Shown here piece by piece: positions 24,956 to 36,253 of a stretch of 64,000 nucleotides of DNA. Below the pieces are notes generated by a model. That model had not been told where the DNA came from. It saw only the letters and a list, made by a program, of their open reading frames with translations, and made no database searches. Location: NCBI GenBank assembly GCA_039602395.1, contig JBCNJP010000027.1:35721841-35785840 (forward strand), read 5' to 3'. The first letter of the stretch is position 1; every line of letters begins with the position of its first letter. The stretch comes from Deinandra increscens subsp. villosa (taxonomy: Eukaryota; Streptophyta; Magnoliopsida; Asterales; Asteraceae). The translations under genes and the position numbers were made by a program.

Positions 24956-25394
24956 TTTTATACCACCCAATGAAACGCTTATATAGTTACCCAATTCATT
25001 TAAAATAACTTATTAATACTCTGATTGATTATCACTCCAATATATATACATTTGTACCATATGAGCATTTCACAATGATCCGAATTAGAGGTGGTGGATT
25101 GGAGGCGCGTTAGGGCCACGGTCGGACGGTGGATGAGGGTTTGGAATCCTTGGGGGATATATTGCTATTTATGCCATTTTTCGTTTTTTTTAATTTGTTT
25201 TTAAAATTAAAAGGGTAAATATGACATTTTAATAAGAGAATGGGACATATGTAATTAAATTTTAGGTTTAAGTATATTTGTAATTAAATCCTTTACCAAA
25301 TGGATATATGTAAATATCCTTTATTAAAAAAACAAAATAAGAATATATGTTTAGTTTTTTTTAGAAGTTAAAATATTACTGGTTATTTAAGAAA
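24956..25394. other. Intergenic, nothing recognised
   Basis: AT-rich with a short GC-richer patch at 25090-25150. No coding frame or RNA seen. Confidence 0.5.
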
Positions 25395-25753
25395 GGAAAA
25401 ATGGATTTTAATAATACAGGTTTTACCTTGTTGGCGGATAATAATACGAGTTTTAAAATTTCCTCACAATAATACGAGTTTTGTGGATATTGGATTCTAA
25501 TGATACACCGTTAGTTTTTTACTAACACCTTACTAACGGTGTTAGTTTGTTGCCTACGTGGCAGGTGCCACGTAGGAGGAAAACAGTCCACGTCAGGTGC
25601 CACGTAGACAACAAACTAACACCGTTAGTAAAAAACTAACGGGTATCATTAGAATCCAATACCCACAAAACTCGTATTATTGTGACGAAATTTCAAAGCT
25701 CGTATTATTATCCGCCAAAAAGTAAAACTTGTATTATTAAAATCCATTTTTTC
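25395..25753. mobile_element. Mutator-like MITE with very long inverted repeats
   Basis: A 359-bp foldback unit: its left half, from AAAAATGGATTTTAATAATA, is repeated inverted in the right half ending ATTAAAATCCATTTTTTC. Arms such as ACTAACGGTGTTAGTTTGTT with its complement pair near the centre around GTGCCACGTAG. It is flanked by the 9-bp direct repeat TTTAAGAAA (25386-25394 and 25754-25762), the size expected for Mutator-type transposition. It has no coding capacity. Confidence 0.85.
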
Positions 25754-25997
25754 TTTAAGAAAAAAATAATATTTTGTGGAAAATGAATTATATAGAAAAA
25801 AGGAAAAGGAAATTAAGAAAAAACCAATAGAAACTGTCAACGTGAAAGCTAAATCAAAATGGAGATCATGATGTTAATCGTCTCAAGCGTTTGTCTATAT
25901 TAAAGCTTTTTTCTTTTCATTTAATTCCTGGCCCCACCAATCGATCACTATTCGGAGTAGTCTAATATGCGACATGTGACATCACTTTTCCCTTAAC

Positions 25998-26497
25998 NNN
26001 NNNNNNNNNNNNNNNNNNNNNNNNNNNNNNNNNNNNNNNNNNNNNNNNNNNNNNNNNNNNNNNNNNNNNNNNNNNNNNNNNNNNNNNNNNNNNNNNNNNN
26101 NNNNNNNNNNNNNNNNNNNNNNNNNNNNNNNNNNNNNNNNNNNNNNNNNNNNNNNNNNNNNNNNNNNNNNNNNNNNNNNNNNNNNNNNNNNNNNNNNNNN
26201 NNNNNNNNNNNNNNNNNNNNNNNNNNNNNNNNNNNNNNNNNNNNNNNNNNNNNNNNNNNNNNNNNNNNNNNNNNNNNNNNNNNNNNNNNNNNNNNNNNNN
26301 NNNNNNNNNNNNNNNNNNNNNNNNNNNNNNNNNNNNNNNNNNNNNNNNNNNNNNNNNNNNNNNNNNNNNNNNNNNNNNNNNNNNNNNNNNNNNNNNNNNN
26401 NNNNNNNNNNNNNNNNNNNNNNNNNNNNNNNNNNNNNNNNNNNNNNNNNNNNNNNNNNNNNNNNNNNNNNNNNNNNNNNNNNNNNNNNNNNNNNNNN
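25998..26497. other. Assembly gap (500 N)
   Basis: Exactly 500 N. Any ORF spanning it is meaningless. Confidence 1.
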
Positions 26498-26588
26498 AAG
26501 AAAGTACATGTTCTAAGGCTATGTATAGTCTTAACATAAGAACTTAACATGTCATGTAGGTTATCATATATAAGCTAGCAATGTTTTA

Positions 26589-26694
26589 GTTCCCAAACCA
26601 ATATGGGACAAGGTAATGAAAGAAAAAAAATAGACTATTTTGTTCTCAAACCAATATGGGACAAGGTAATGAAAGAAAAAAAATAAACTTTTTT
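26589..26694. repeat. 53-bp tandem duplication
   Basis: GTTCCCAAACCAATATGGGA (26589) recurs as GTTCTCAAACCAATATGGGA (26642), and each copy continues into GAAAGAAAAAAAATA. Confidence 0.9.
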
Positions 26695-26954
26695 AAGTTG
26701 TATCGTTTGATTTCTTAATGTTAGTGGTTTCTTTTTTTTTTAATAAAAGTTGTTTATTAAAAATTGCCCATTTTAAGTTTTTATATTTTAAAAAATCTAG
26801 TATTGTTTTAAGTTTTTTTTAGGTTTTTTTTTTAAATTCCAAGTATTGTATTAATTCCTAGTATTAAATGTTTGGTTTTTATTAAAAGTTGTTATTTTAT
26901 TAAGTTGTTTAATTAAAAAAAACAAAAAAAAAAGGTGGAACACGGTTTGGGTTT

Positions 26955-27078
26955 GAAGCCACACCACCACCATACCATGTGGTGTGGCTTCACATGGCTC
27001 CATTTTTATGGAATTTGAGTTTGCGGTTTTCTATTGGTTATTGAACATGGCTTCTTGAAGCCACACCACCACCATACC
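26955..27078. repeat. 22-bp direct repeats with an inverted partner, MITE-like
   Basis: The phrase GAAGCCACACCACCACCATA occurs at 26955 and 27057 and is partly inverted (GTGGTGTGGCTTC) at about 26980. AT-rich sequence before it (26700-26930) resembles the 3' flank of Harbinger-type units, but no terminal repeats or duplication are visible, partly because of the gap. Confidence 0.45.
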
Positions 27079-27598
27079 TCCTCCCCTAAGGGTTAAAGGT
27101 TAAGACGAGTTGCCGCTAAGAAAAGAAGATAGACACCGTATCTATCAGAGTATCAAATAACATTTATGGATCAATGAAAATAGCCAGATTAGTTTCATTA
27201 AATCTTTAAGGAGAAAAGATAGTCCAACGGAGGTTATGAAAGCCTCCAGCTTTTTGTAGGACAAGTATCTATCAAACAAACATGCATTTTTTTAATAATT
27301 GTCTTTTCTGCTGTACTAGCGTTAGACCTGTTTTATGGGATCTGATGTGCACAGCTTCAATCTTTCTCAATTGTCATTAACAAGATTTGCAACCCACATA
27401 GTGCTGCAGGGATCAAAAGCTTAAAGTATTAAAAGTTTATAATTTAAATTTTATGGTACACAGATGTATCTGTTACACCACAAATTGATTTGCTAATCTA
27501 TATAGGTAGGGAAATATTCATTTGTGTGTAATAAACAAAACAAAATTAGTATTCATAAAGAAATTTGTTTTCTAGAAGTTAGAACATCCGTATTTTTT

Positions 27599-27816
27599 TA
27601 ACGGTAAATTTGGATCACTGACGGGGGCATTACCCACACACTCAATCATCTTCATACCTCATCAAGAGGAAACTCACTATAGGTGAGAAAACCCCTAGCC
27701 AACCTGGACCCCGATTTATTTTTTTATCACATGTGAGGCTTGAACCCAAAACCTCCTACTTTTAATATCTTTGGATACCTCACCTTAGCAATTGACCTAA
27801 GGATCATTGGTAACGA
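27599..27816 (-). mobile_element. tRNA-derived SINE with target-site duplication
   Basis: On the minus strand the head carries ATCCTTAGGTCAATTGC (A-box region) and GGGTTCAAGCCTC (B box), and the unit ends TTTACCGTTAAAAAAA. CCGTATTTTTT flanks it on both sides (27588-27598 and 27817-27827). It is about 218 bp, an ordinary SINE length. Confidence 0.75.
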
Positions 27817-27924
27817 CCGTATTTTTTATTCCACTCATCATACACAATTCATCAAAGAGACCATCTCTTACATTTTGAATGATAGAGAGAAGAGAGCAAT
27901 TAATATCAAGAACCCTATATATAC

Positions 27925-28141
27925 GTAGACTTGTCCTAGTGGTATAGGCGATGATGGGATAACTCGTAACCATAAGGTCACGAGTTCGAGTCTTTGACCT
28001 AACAGGTTTTCCACCCGGCCGCTTGCGGAGGTGCTTTTTCCTGGAACCGGTTGACTGATGGGCTTGGGCGCCGATGGCGTCCTTTTGCCATTGGGCTTCC
28101 TGGTTCAAGTTCAGGTCTCGTTTAGTTGGCCGTTAAAAAAA
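27925..28141 (+). mobile_element. tRNA-derived SINE
   Basis: The head has TTGTCCTAGTGGTATAGG (A box) and CACGAGTTCGAGTC (B box), about 45 bp apart. The body is GC-richer (CCACCCGGCCGCTTGCGG) and the end is TTGGCCGTT plus nine A. The tail matches that of the neighbouring SINE. No clear duplication was found. Confidence 0.7.
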
Positions 28142-28909
28142 AATGATTTAGCTTTTAATGAGATAGAGGCATTTCGATTTATATTATTTTAATAGGTTTA
28201 TAGTCTATGTATTATACGAATAATAAAATTTGAACGGTATGTTTGTTATGCAATTTATATTTTTTAAGATAATAATATTTAAACGGTATGTTTGTTATGC
28301 GGTTTATATTTTTTTTATTAAAAAGTTAAGATAATAATAAAATAAGTATTATGAATTAAATTAATGCATGTAGAAGAAGCATAAATTGAATTGTCAGTTT
28401 GTCACCATAGGACATGAGAGTATACGTATGTAAGTGATATTATTCTAACATACATACATAGATTGGATTGACATCATTGCGTATGAGGGTATATGAACAT
28501 AAGAAATTCAAATTAAATAACATGAATTAAACACAAACATGACGGTTTATATTGGTTACAAACAGGTTCTCACTTCTCAATATTTATGCTAAAAACTGGT
28601 TCTATAATCGAAGCATTTTATATACACTTATTTGCATTCTAATTAATAATTATATTTTAGGTTATAGTAGAAAGAAGCTTTTAGTTTGCTAAATAAAAAG
28701 GAGCGGAAGAATAAACATCATGGAAATTTAGTATTGATGCTTTAAACAAAGTTGGAGCCAAAACCAGATAACAGAGTTGGACTACTAATTTAATTGCTTG
28801 GACCAAATGGAAGTTCACGTGGGCTGCTAAAATGGGCCTAAAGAAAATTGCAATAAAAGGGTTGGAAAATTGAAATTTCTTTGGTTGTCACGCAACTCTA
28901 AGTTAAGGG
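28142..28909. other. Intergenic, nothing recognised
   Basis: AT-rich. The phrase AACGGTATGTTTGTTATGC is repeated at about 28221 and 28272. No gene seen. Confidence 0.5.
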
Positions 28910-29505
28910 TGGGGTATAGTTCATATTTTTAAATCATAAAACTGTTTAATCATGAATTGCCAATAAGAGAGAAAAAAAGTATGAAGAATTGATGTTTTGG
29001 TGGTGAGAATGGTTGCCTAAATCATGTTTTAGACATACATTTTTTTTTTCATTTTTTTAAACAAAAACAATTACATAAAATAAAATAAAAACATTAAATT
29101 CATTAATTTAAAAATAAAAATTACAAAGTCCTAAAATAAAATTAAAAAATATCAAATTCTTAAAAAAATAAATAAACAACCACCATTTATTCTTCAAATT
29201 AAAAAAATATACTTTGGGCGACGACGATCCATATTTGAGAGAAAAACATAGAGGTTTTTTGTGATTCAGTTAAAGGAGAAGATGTATAAAAATTATGAGA
29301 TATACTGGGGTTATATATAGTATTCGAATTGATTAAAAAAAAAAGGTCGAAAATCTAACCGTTGAACGGTCGAAAAGGGCCAACGTTTCTCGGCATAAAT
29401 ATACCAAAAAGGGGTGAGGATGATGCCGAGAAAGGGGGTGCTGAAGGGGGGGGGGGGGGGGGGTGGTTGCCGAGCTAATACCGAGGGGTATGCCGAGAGA
29501 TACAT
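28910..29505 (-). mobile_element. Harbinger-like 5' fragment (MITE candidate)
   Basis: Read on the minus strand, the layout copies the 5' flank of the pseudogene at 4090: a long C homopolymer, a CCGTT...AACGG stretch, a TATA-like TATATATAACCCC, a leader, then an ATG near 29228 that stops after about a dozen codons. An A/T-rich tail follows. I see no reliable terminal repeats, so the limits are guesses. Confidence 0.35.
29446..29463. repeat. 18-G homopolymer
   Basis: An uninterrupted G run inside the Harbinger-like fragment; a counterpart 14-C run lies at 3928-3941. Length may be affected by assembly error. Confidence 0.95.
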
Positions 29506-30426
29506 TCTTTTTTACTTTTGAAAGTTGGAGATTTTCAGTTTTTGTTATTTTATTCTTATCAAGATTATAGAACAAAGTTTAGATAGTTATTAATTTTGAT
29601 GAATAATGTGATAGTAAGAGTGTTTGAATTGTTTTGTTTATTATAAAAATTGACTTTTTTTTTAATCATATCTAGCTGCAGTGTTAATGTAGTATTTTCA
29701 TTTTATGTTCTTGTTTTTATGAGACCGGGTGTAAGTTTAATCATTCGATTGGGTGGTTAAACAACAAACGGTTGGTTTTTTTAATCCAATTAAAGATTCG
29801 CTTTTGTTGATCTTGATGATGCTTAATAGTTAAATGGATCTTTAGTTGTTAAGTACTGTTGATTGATTGCATTCTTGTCAATATACGTGCAGCCGTGGTT
29901 TGCTAAACCACCTAATGCAAAAAAAAAAAAAAAAAAAAAAAAGAAGAAATTTACGACTTAACCTAAAGTTCAAACATTTGCATATCATTTATAGTAAAAG
30001 AAGATCCTTTATACATAAACATAAAACATAAATGCAAGTTTCAAATATCATAACTAACATGGTTATTTAAAACATGCATAAGGTTGTCAAGATTAAGATT
30101 AAAGAAATAAAAAAACTCACACTAATGGTGAATGATCCTACGTTAAAATTGTAAACAAGAAAAAAATTTCCATATATTCAAAGCTGTATCATGAATATCT
30201 CAACAATCATACTTGAATATACTTGGAATAGATAACATGCTAAAAATCACAATTCAAAGTGCAATTTTGTAATATGCTTCTAAAATAATCAACTATAATT
30301 ACAAAAAAACGAAAAAACTAACCTAAACTACTGAAAATTACAAGATAATTCGTGCCTAAGCTAAAAAAATGGGTAGAAGTGAAGGCCTTTGCAAATGAAA
30401 TGACGTGAAATTGACTATTTATAGGC
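29506..30426. other. Intergenic; contains a 24-A run
   Basis: AT-rich with a 24-A homopolymer at 29919-29942. The run could be a retroposon tail, but nothing recognisable precedes it. No gene seen. Confidence 0.5.
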
Positions 30427-30434
30427 ATTCTAAC

Positions 30435-30621
30435 CAGTGGCGAAGCTTCAAAGATATTCCTGAGGGGGCGGGACTCAACATTTCTACCGAGGGGGCGATA
30501 CTCATTACATATAATTTTTTTACATAAAATCGCGGAAATAGGAAGTTCTGGACGAAAAAACCGTGCGGACGATAGCCCCCCACCCCCCCCCCCCCAACGT
30601 CCCAATGAAGTTTCGCCTATG
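30435..30621. mobile_element. hAT-type MITE (187 bp)
   Basis: The ends are CAGTGGCGAAGCTTC and GAAGTTTCGCCTATG, imperfect inverted repeats of the hAT CAGTGGCG type. It is flanked by the 8-bp duplication ATTCTAAC (30427-30434 and 30622-30629), the hAT size. An internal C homopolymer precedes AACGTCCC near the right end. It has no coding capacity. Confidence 0.85.
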
Positions 30622-30629
30622 ATTCTAAC

Positions 30630-33237
30630 AAAATGTCATGGGCCATGACAAATTATTTACGGCCATGACATTATAGGTTGTTGGCTAACAATATGTAGGG
30701 GCATGACATTTTCAAACTTCTTGATTCATGGCCTAGTCGACACAGTTCGGTCGTGATCGACATCAAGATTCACGGCCCGTGAGTCTTGGTCATGACGAAT
30801 GTGATGCCATGTCTTGGTCACAACCCGTGAAGATTAATTCACGACCATGACTTTTGGTCTTCAGATGCAATTCTTCATTTTTTATTTGTTTTCGCATCAA
30901 GAAAGCAATTGACCTAAGAATTTAAATATGAACATTTATTAAGCCTCATATCACAAAGATTAATACAAAAATAACCAAAAATAAGAAATAATTAATATAA
31001 ATGAAACATAACATACACACATGAGATTTAAATCCATTTTGTTTGGGCTGTTCCTACTTTTGAATGTGTATTCACTATTTTTTTGTTGTTAATAGTTCTG
31101 ATTATAAATGTTTAAAAAGTAAATATAACTCACGAGTTATGAGATTAAAGAGTATAGGATGGCATAATATATAAGATAGGTGACTGCAGCTACTCTATAA
31201 ACAATTATAAAGTTTCGAAAAAGGCAACTCATATTAGTAGCACGCACACATGAGCCGAGATGACAAACAACTTAAAGCAAAGCGAAACTACCTCCATGTT
31301 TGAGTCTTGGCTTTGTATGGGTGTTTTGCAGATTCCATTCACCTATCACCTTATTAGTTTTTAAATCCAAAGAATAATAAAATACTAATAATAACAACAA
31401 AAGGGGTGGCTGGAAAAGGAATGTACAAAGAAGGTTGCAGGGATGGCAGAAACATGAATGCAGGCAGCAGTGAAATAGCAGCAATCATGCATTCCCTTTC
31501 CATTTGATTTTATGAACAAAAGTCCAAATTTCGTTATGGTTGTCTGACCATCTGCCCTGCATGGATTCAATTCCCCTCATTAGGATAGATCGAGTTGCAA
31601 CCAAAGAAGCATCATAACTATATAATGTTACCATATTCCTTTTCACCATGTCACTTCATTTCTTCATTAGTTACAAGAATATATCATTATATATTTATAT
31701 ATGATATTACTAGTTTTTTTAGCTGATTTAAACTCAAAATCCAAATCTTATATATAATAAGTTGTTGTGTACTTTTATGCATGTGTGTGTGTGAACGGTG
31801 AATTGAATATATATATAATCTATATGAGTATTATATGCAAAATGGCTGTTTAAATCCACTGGTGGCCTTTTTTGCTTGAATAGTAAGTGGTGCCACCACC
31901 TAAAACCTAGACCTACTAAGCCTAGATGCTCTCTTTAATCTAGGATGGGCCCAAGTCTCATGTCTTACATACTCGTCATAAATCATAATACACCCCAACC
32001 TTGTTGTCCCCTCAAGTACCTTTCGTTGGTTACTCAACAAACAACAACTTGGCCCCAGCCATATACATCTAGCTACTTTTTTAGTAACTCTAACTAAATG
32101 TAAACACTTTAAAATCTACTCATAAGAGATCCATTTTGTAAAATTTCAATGCACAATACCTTTCGCTTGTACTCCTAAACCTTTGGTTAGGCTTGTTTCA
32201 TAAATAAATTTTTTTAGTTGGTTGTTAAAAAGATATATATATATATATTTAGGTTAAGCTAAAAAAATCATTTCATCTAAACCACACATTTCAAGAGGGG
32301 ACCACTACAATTCATGGGAGGGGGATACATGTAAATAAACTTGTGACTCAAGTTAGTTCTTTTTAGTTCTCAAATCAAATTGGTTCTCAAATGATCCTCT
32401 CCTTATATATATATAATTATATATCACCTTTATTATTTCCTTCAAACCAATACATATATTAAAAAGTTTCACCACTTCAACATTTTTATTTTAAAGTTAT
32501 TTTTAACTTATTTACATAAAATATCAACCCAAAATATTTTTAAAAAATGAAAATGATCGTCAAGGGGGCGTTAGACGACTAACCATGTACTCGTCTATTT
32601 CGATCTTTGTACTTATTAGTTATTTTAATTCATGCATCTCATGTCTTAGACAATTACTCGTGATCTTTGTACTTTATTAGTTACTTCAAATTATCTCATC
32701 ATTTCATGCCTTGTACATTGTGGTGTGTGTATATAGTCTTTATTTAATGGATACGGTGTTTGTTCTGGAGCTTTATTGACCACCAATATATGATCGTCGT
32801 GTATTGGGACACGCTTTAGAGATTATACATGTACCATGAAACACTACACGATACATGTTTGTTTGGCATCGCTTGCTTTTGAACACTAATCATGCATTGT
32901 CTAGATAGGACCAGCTAGCTATATGTTGCTCCATTGTAATATATGTACTTGCTCCTAGCTTGTATCCATCCCTTTCACTCTAATTTATTCATAAATTATC
33001 AGTAGGCCCACCATTGTATCATGTACACCAAAAATAAATACTTGAACTAAGAGGTGGCATGTTATTAGCTGGCTACAAAAATAATAACGGGAAACGAGTA
33101 CTCAAATCACAATTGATCCAGTTTCCAAAACACTTTCCCTTCTTGACTCAGAAAATTTAATTTTATACCTCTTGATAAAAGTAACTAAAAGTTTGCTAAT
33201 TAAAACAAGTATTTCAATTAGTAGTAGTTCAAATGAT
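30630..33237. other. Intergenic, nothing recognised
   Basis: 30650-30880 repeats CATGAC/GTCATG words and may be part of a decayed LTR. The rest is AT-rich with small TA runs (for example 32240). I find no convincing exon or RNA gene in 2.6 kb. Confidence 0.45.
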
Positions 33238-33252
33238 ATTACAATATTAACC

Positions 33253-34048
33253 GAATATTATAGTTGGAGGTGGATCAAGAATGTACCGTTAAAGATCAAA
33301 TTGGTTCGGATGATTGGTTGTGGCGTCGCTCTATTAGGGGAGGGTGCGATGTGGATCAGTTTCGTCAACTGCAGGGTCTCATTGGTGATCTTCATCTCTC
33401 GAGTGGTAATGACTCTTGGGAGTGGTCGCTTGATGGCGAGTCCGATTTCAAGATTAAAACGGTGATACATGTTCTTGATCAGCTTACTCTTCCTTCCCTG
33501 GATCATTCTATATATAAGATGGAATAGGTTTCTGCCAAAAAAAGGTTAATATTTTGGCATGGAAAATTCTTTTGGATAGAGTTCCTACAAGGTTAAATTT
33601 GAGCATAAGAGATTTGGAGATTTCGCAAATTGTTTGTCCGATTTGTGGTCTGCGTCGTGAATCGGTGTCTCATTTGTTTGGTTGCGTACTGTTGCGTCCA
33701 AGATTTGGGACTTTTGTATTGCTCCCTTGCCCCCGCGAGATTTATTAGCTCTTTTGGATGCTTCGAATCTGAACAAGGAGAATATATTATTGAGGTTGTG
33801 TGTTTTACGTCTTGTGTATTTTATGGATGTTTAGAAATGACTCCCTATTCAACCTGATGAGAATAAGGAATGATGAATTGTTTGATCATATTGTCCTACT
33901 TTCTTATTTTCTGTCTCTCTAATAGGAATAGAAAATTAGACTCTCATGGTCTGGGTGGCTTATGAACCATGTTTTATTGATGTAATCTTGTTTTGTTGGT
34001 TTCCTTAGCCGACTTCTTTTATTAATATTCCACCGTTCAAAAAAACAG
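33253..34048 (+). mobile_element. 5'-truncated L1-type LINE
   Basis: 796 bp covering the end of ORF2. Frames read GSDDWLWRRS and DSWEWSLDGESDFKIKT, then WKILLDRVPTRLNLSIR and CPICGLRRESVSHLF (zf-RVT zinc-binding residues), then ILWMFRNDSLFN. At least two frameshifts and several stops break it. It ends CCACCGTTC plus oligo-A. The 15-bp flanks ATTACAATATTAACC (33238-33252) and ATTATAATATTAACC (34049-34063) differ at one base and mark the target duplication. Confidence 0.85.
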
Positions 34049-34063
34049 ATTATAATATTAACC

Positions 34064-35525
34064 AAAACAAACTAATTAATAAGGAGTTTTTTTTACATTC
34101 TAATAGGTATTGTTTGAAACTAACCTATTATTATTTATTAAGTATGTGTAGTTTGAAAATATATTTATCAAAAATGATGTTTTTCATAAAAAAGAAGAAT
34201 TGATTTGTTAAAAGTAAAGAAATATATAAACATATAGAGGAATGATCAAACGATAAATCTCTTGTTTTGTGAAGATAGTAAAAACCAAGGTCAAGTGAAT
34301 TTTGGATTGATCTCATTCCAGCAAGGTTGGAGCCGGCTCGTCGAACTCTTACTGGATATATTTAGAGTTTAGCTTATAGGGTTTAGCTTAGGATTTAGGT
34401 TTTAGGTTTTGTGATTCGTTGATTCGATTCCAACACTATTGGAATTAGTTCCATCGGAGTACGTTTAACCTTAGTTCTCGCAGTTCTCATATACACACAC
34501 ACACAAACACACATACACACACACACACACACTAACACTAGTAGGGTGCCCACATGATGCGACGAATAACACAACACATTATCATAAACACACACATACA
34601 CTAGCTGAACATTTTAACAATTAACCGATGAAGTATCATATAGATTTAAAGATTTAATGAAAATTTATATTTATATAATAAAAATGATTTTCAATAGTTA
34701 AACATTGTTACATAATTTTATCTCTAAATTAACTTCGCTATTAATTGCTTATTTAGGTTTTTTTTGTATTTAATAATACAATAGACATGACAATTTTCCC
34801 TTTAAACTCTTAATTTTTTAGTAAAAGATAAGTTTATCCTTCACAAATATATTATAATAACACACCTATTAAATGAAAATTAATTTGTTATTACTTTGAA
34901 ATACTTGATCGGATAAAACTAAGGTTGTCAAGGACGAGTGCAGGATTTTGTGATGAAGTTAGACCAAATGAATCATTTATGCATGGATCGAAAAGTCATA
35001 ATGAAGTGTAAATACGTTTCATGAAAGACTTAATAGTAAACGGTAAACCATTAATAACCTGACAATTATGTAACAAGTAACTTAACCCTTTAACACTGAT
35101 CTACCCTTCTTAAGTAACAAATATTCTTACTATAGGAGTCATAGTTTATTACCTATGAATAAAGTTCATGCCGAAGAGAAATTTTGCTACTGAAGTACAA
35201 AGTTAATAGTGGAATAGTGGATGGCAAAGTTACTACCAAAGGAAAAGGTTATTACTAAAGGAAAAGTTGTTATTCATCATCAATTTACTACTGAAGTACA
35301 CTTATACAGATTAACAGATTTCCTGCCGATGAGCAAAGTTACTACCAAAGCTTTAAGTTTCATCAAAGTTTATTTCAAATAACCTTTCAGTGCATTATAT
35401 TAACAACTTATCAAAGTAACCTTCCAACAACACGAGCGCCACAAGGGGCTTTGCCCCTTCGACCTCACTAGGGGTTGCCACCTGTAGGACTCCACTGCTA
35501 GGGGTCTGCTCACCCAACCCTCATG
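34064..35525. other. Intergenic
   Basis: Contains a (CA)n microsatellite at 34491-34532 and repeated AAAGTTACTACCAAAG words at 35229 and 35336. A GC-rich hairpin phrase, AAGGGGCTTTGCCCCTT, lies near 35443, just before the copia insertion. No gene seen. Confidence 0.5.
34491..34532. repeat. (CA)n microsatellite
   Basis: About 20 CA units with two or three interruptions. Confidence 0.95.
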
Positions 35526-35530
35526 GTTAA

Positions 35531-36129
35531 TGTTGGGAATGTTTTGCTAGGCAGAAATTCTCTAAGTCAGAGTTCCGAAGGAAGTTAGTCCGGAACTTCC
35601 TTCACACTGAGTAGTTCCTCCGGAACTCCTCTTAGTGTTACTCCGGAACTTTGACTTATCCCCTTGTTGCAAGTTCCAATGCATAAAGCTGTCAGAAAGC
35701 AGTTTTACTTTACACCATGCTGTGCACTGTTCACCGATAGGTCTGCTCAACTGTTCACAGAAGCATGCTTGTACTACAACAACTCTGGAGTAGATATCAT
35801 TTGTTTATTTAGCCTAGGAGCTAAAAGGAAATAAAAGAATATCTTTTATTTCCTCCTTGCACTATATATATTAGTTGTATTTCCTTTTGTTTGCGTTGAT
35901 CGAATATCTCTTTTGTTCATCAGCTGTAACTCTTTGTAAACACTATGAAGTATAAATATAGTAGTGCTTGGAATTGATATCTTGTGTTTATCTACTTTAC
36001 TTCTTGTTTACTAGTTACTGTTTCGATCAAACCATTTCAAACTTTAACACAAACAAGTCTGATTCCGCCTTTCTTGTTTGACACCTTTGGTAACTTGTCT
36101 GGTTGGTTAATCCTAACCACGATCCTACA
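35531..36129 (+). repeat. 5' LTR of the copia element
   Basis: Starts TGTTGGGAATG and ends CGATCCTACA. It has a TATA-like TATATATAT at 35863-35871 and, near its start, AGTTCCGAAGGAAG, GTCCGGAACTTCC and AGTTCCTCCGGAACT palindromic words at 35571-35629. Confidence 0.97.
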
Positions 36130-36131
36130 AG

Positions 36132-36143
36132 TGGTATCAGAGC
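36132..36143 (+). other. Primer-binding site of the copia element
   Basis: TGGTATCAGAGC, a perfect 12-base match to the initiator-Met tRNA 3' end complement, two bases after the LTR. Confidence 0.9.
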
Positions 36144-36253
36144 CTTGGCTCTTGTGTTTAAAAGTTTTTTAAATTTTGTTTTCTAAAACTTTTTCCACTG
36201 AAGGTGTATTTGTTTGCTTTGAATAAGACTGTTTCGATTCTTGATCTCTGAAA

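Noticed and set aside
25962..26550. Three overlapping ORFs of 175-191 codons
   Set aside because: They consist of the 500-N gap read through as open frame.
2274..28141. tRNA genes at the SINE heads (2274, 27925 and similar)
   Set aside because: The A and B boxes are present, but the cloverleaf stems are not complete and A tails follow; these are SINEs.
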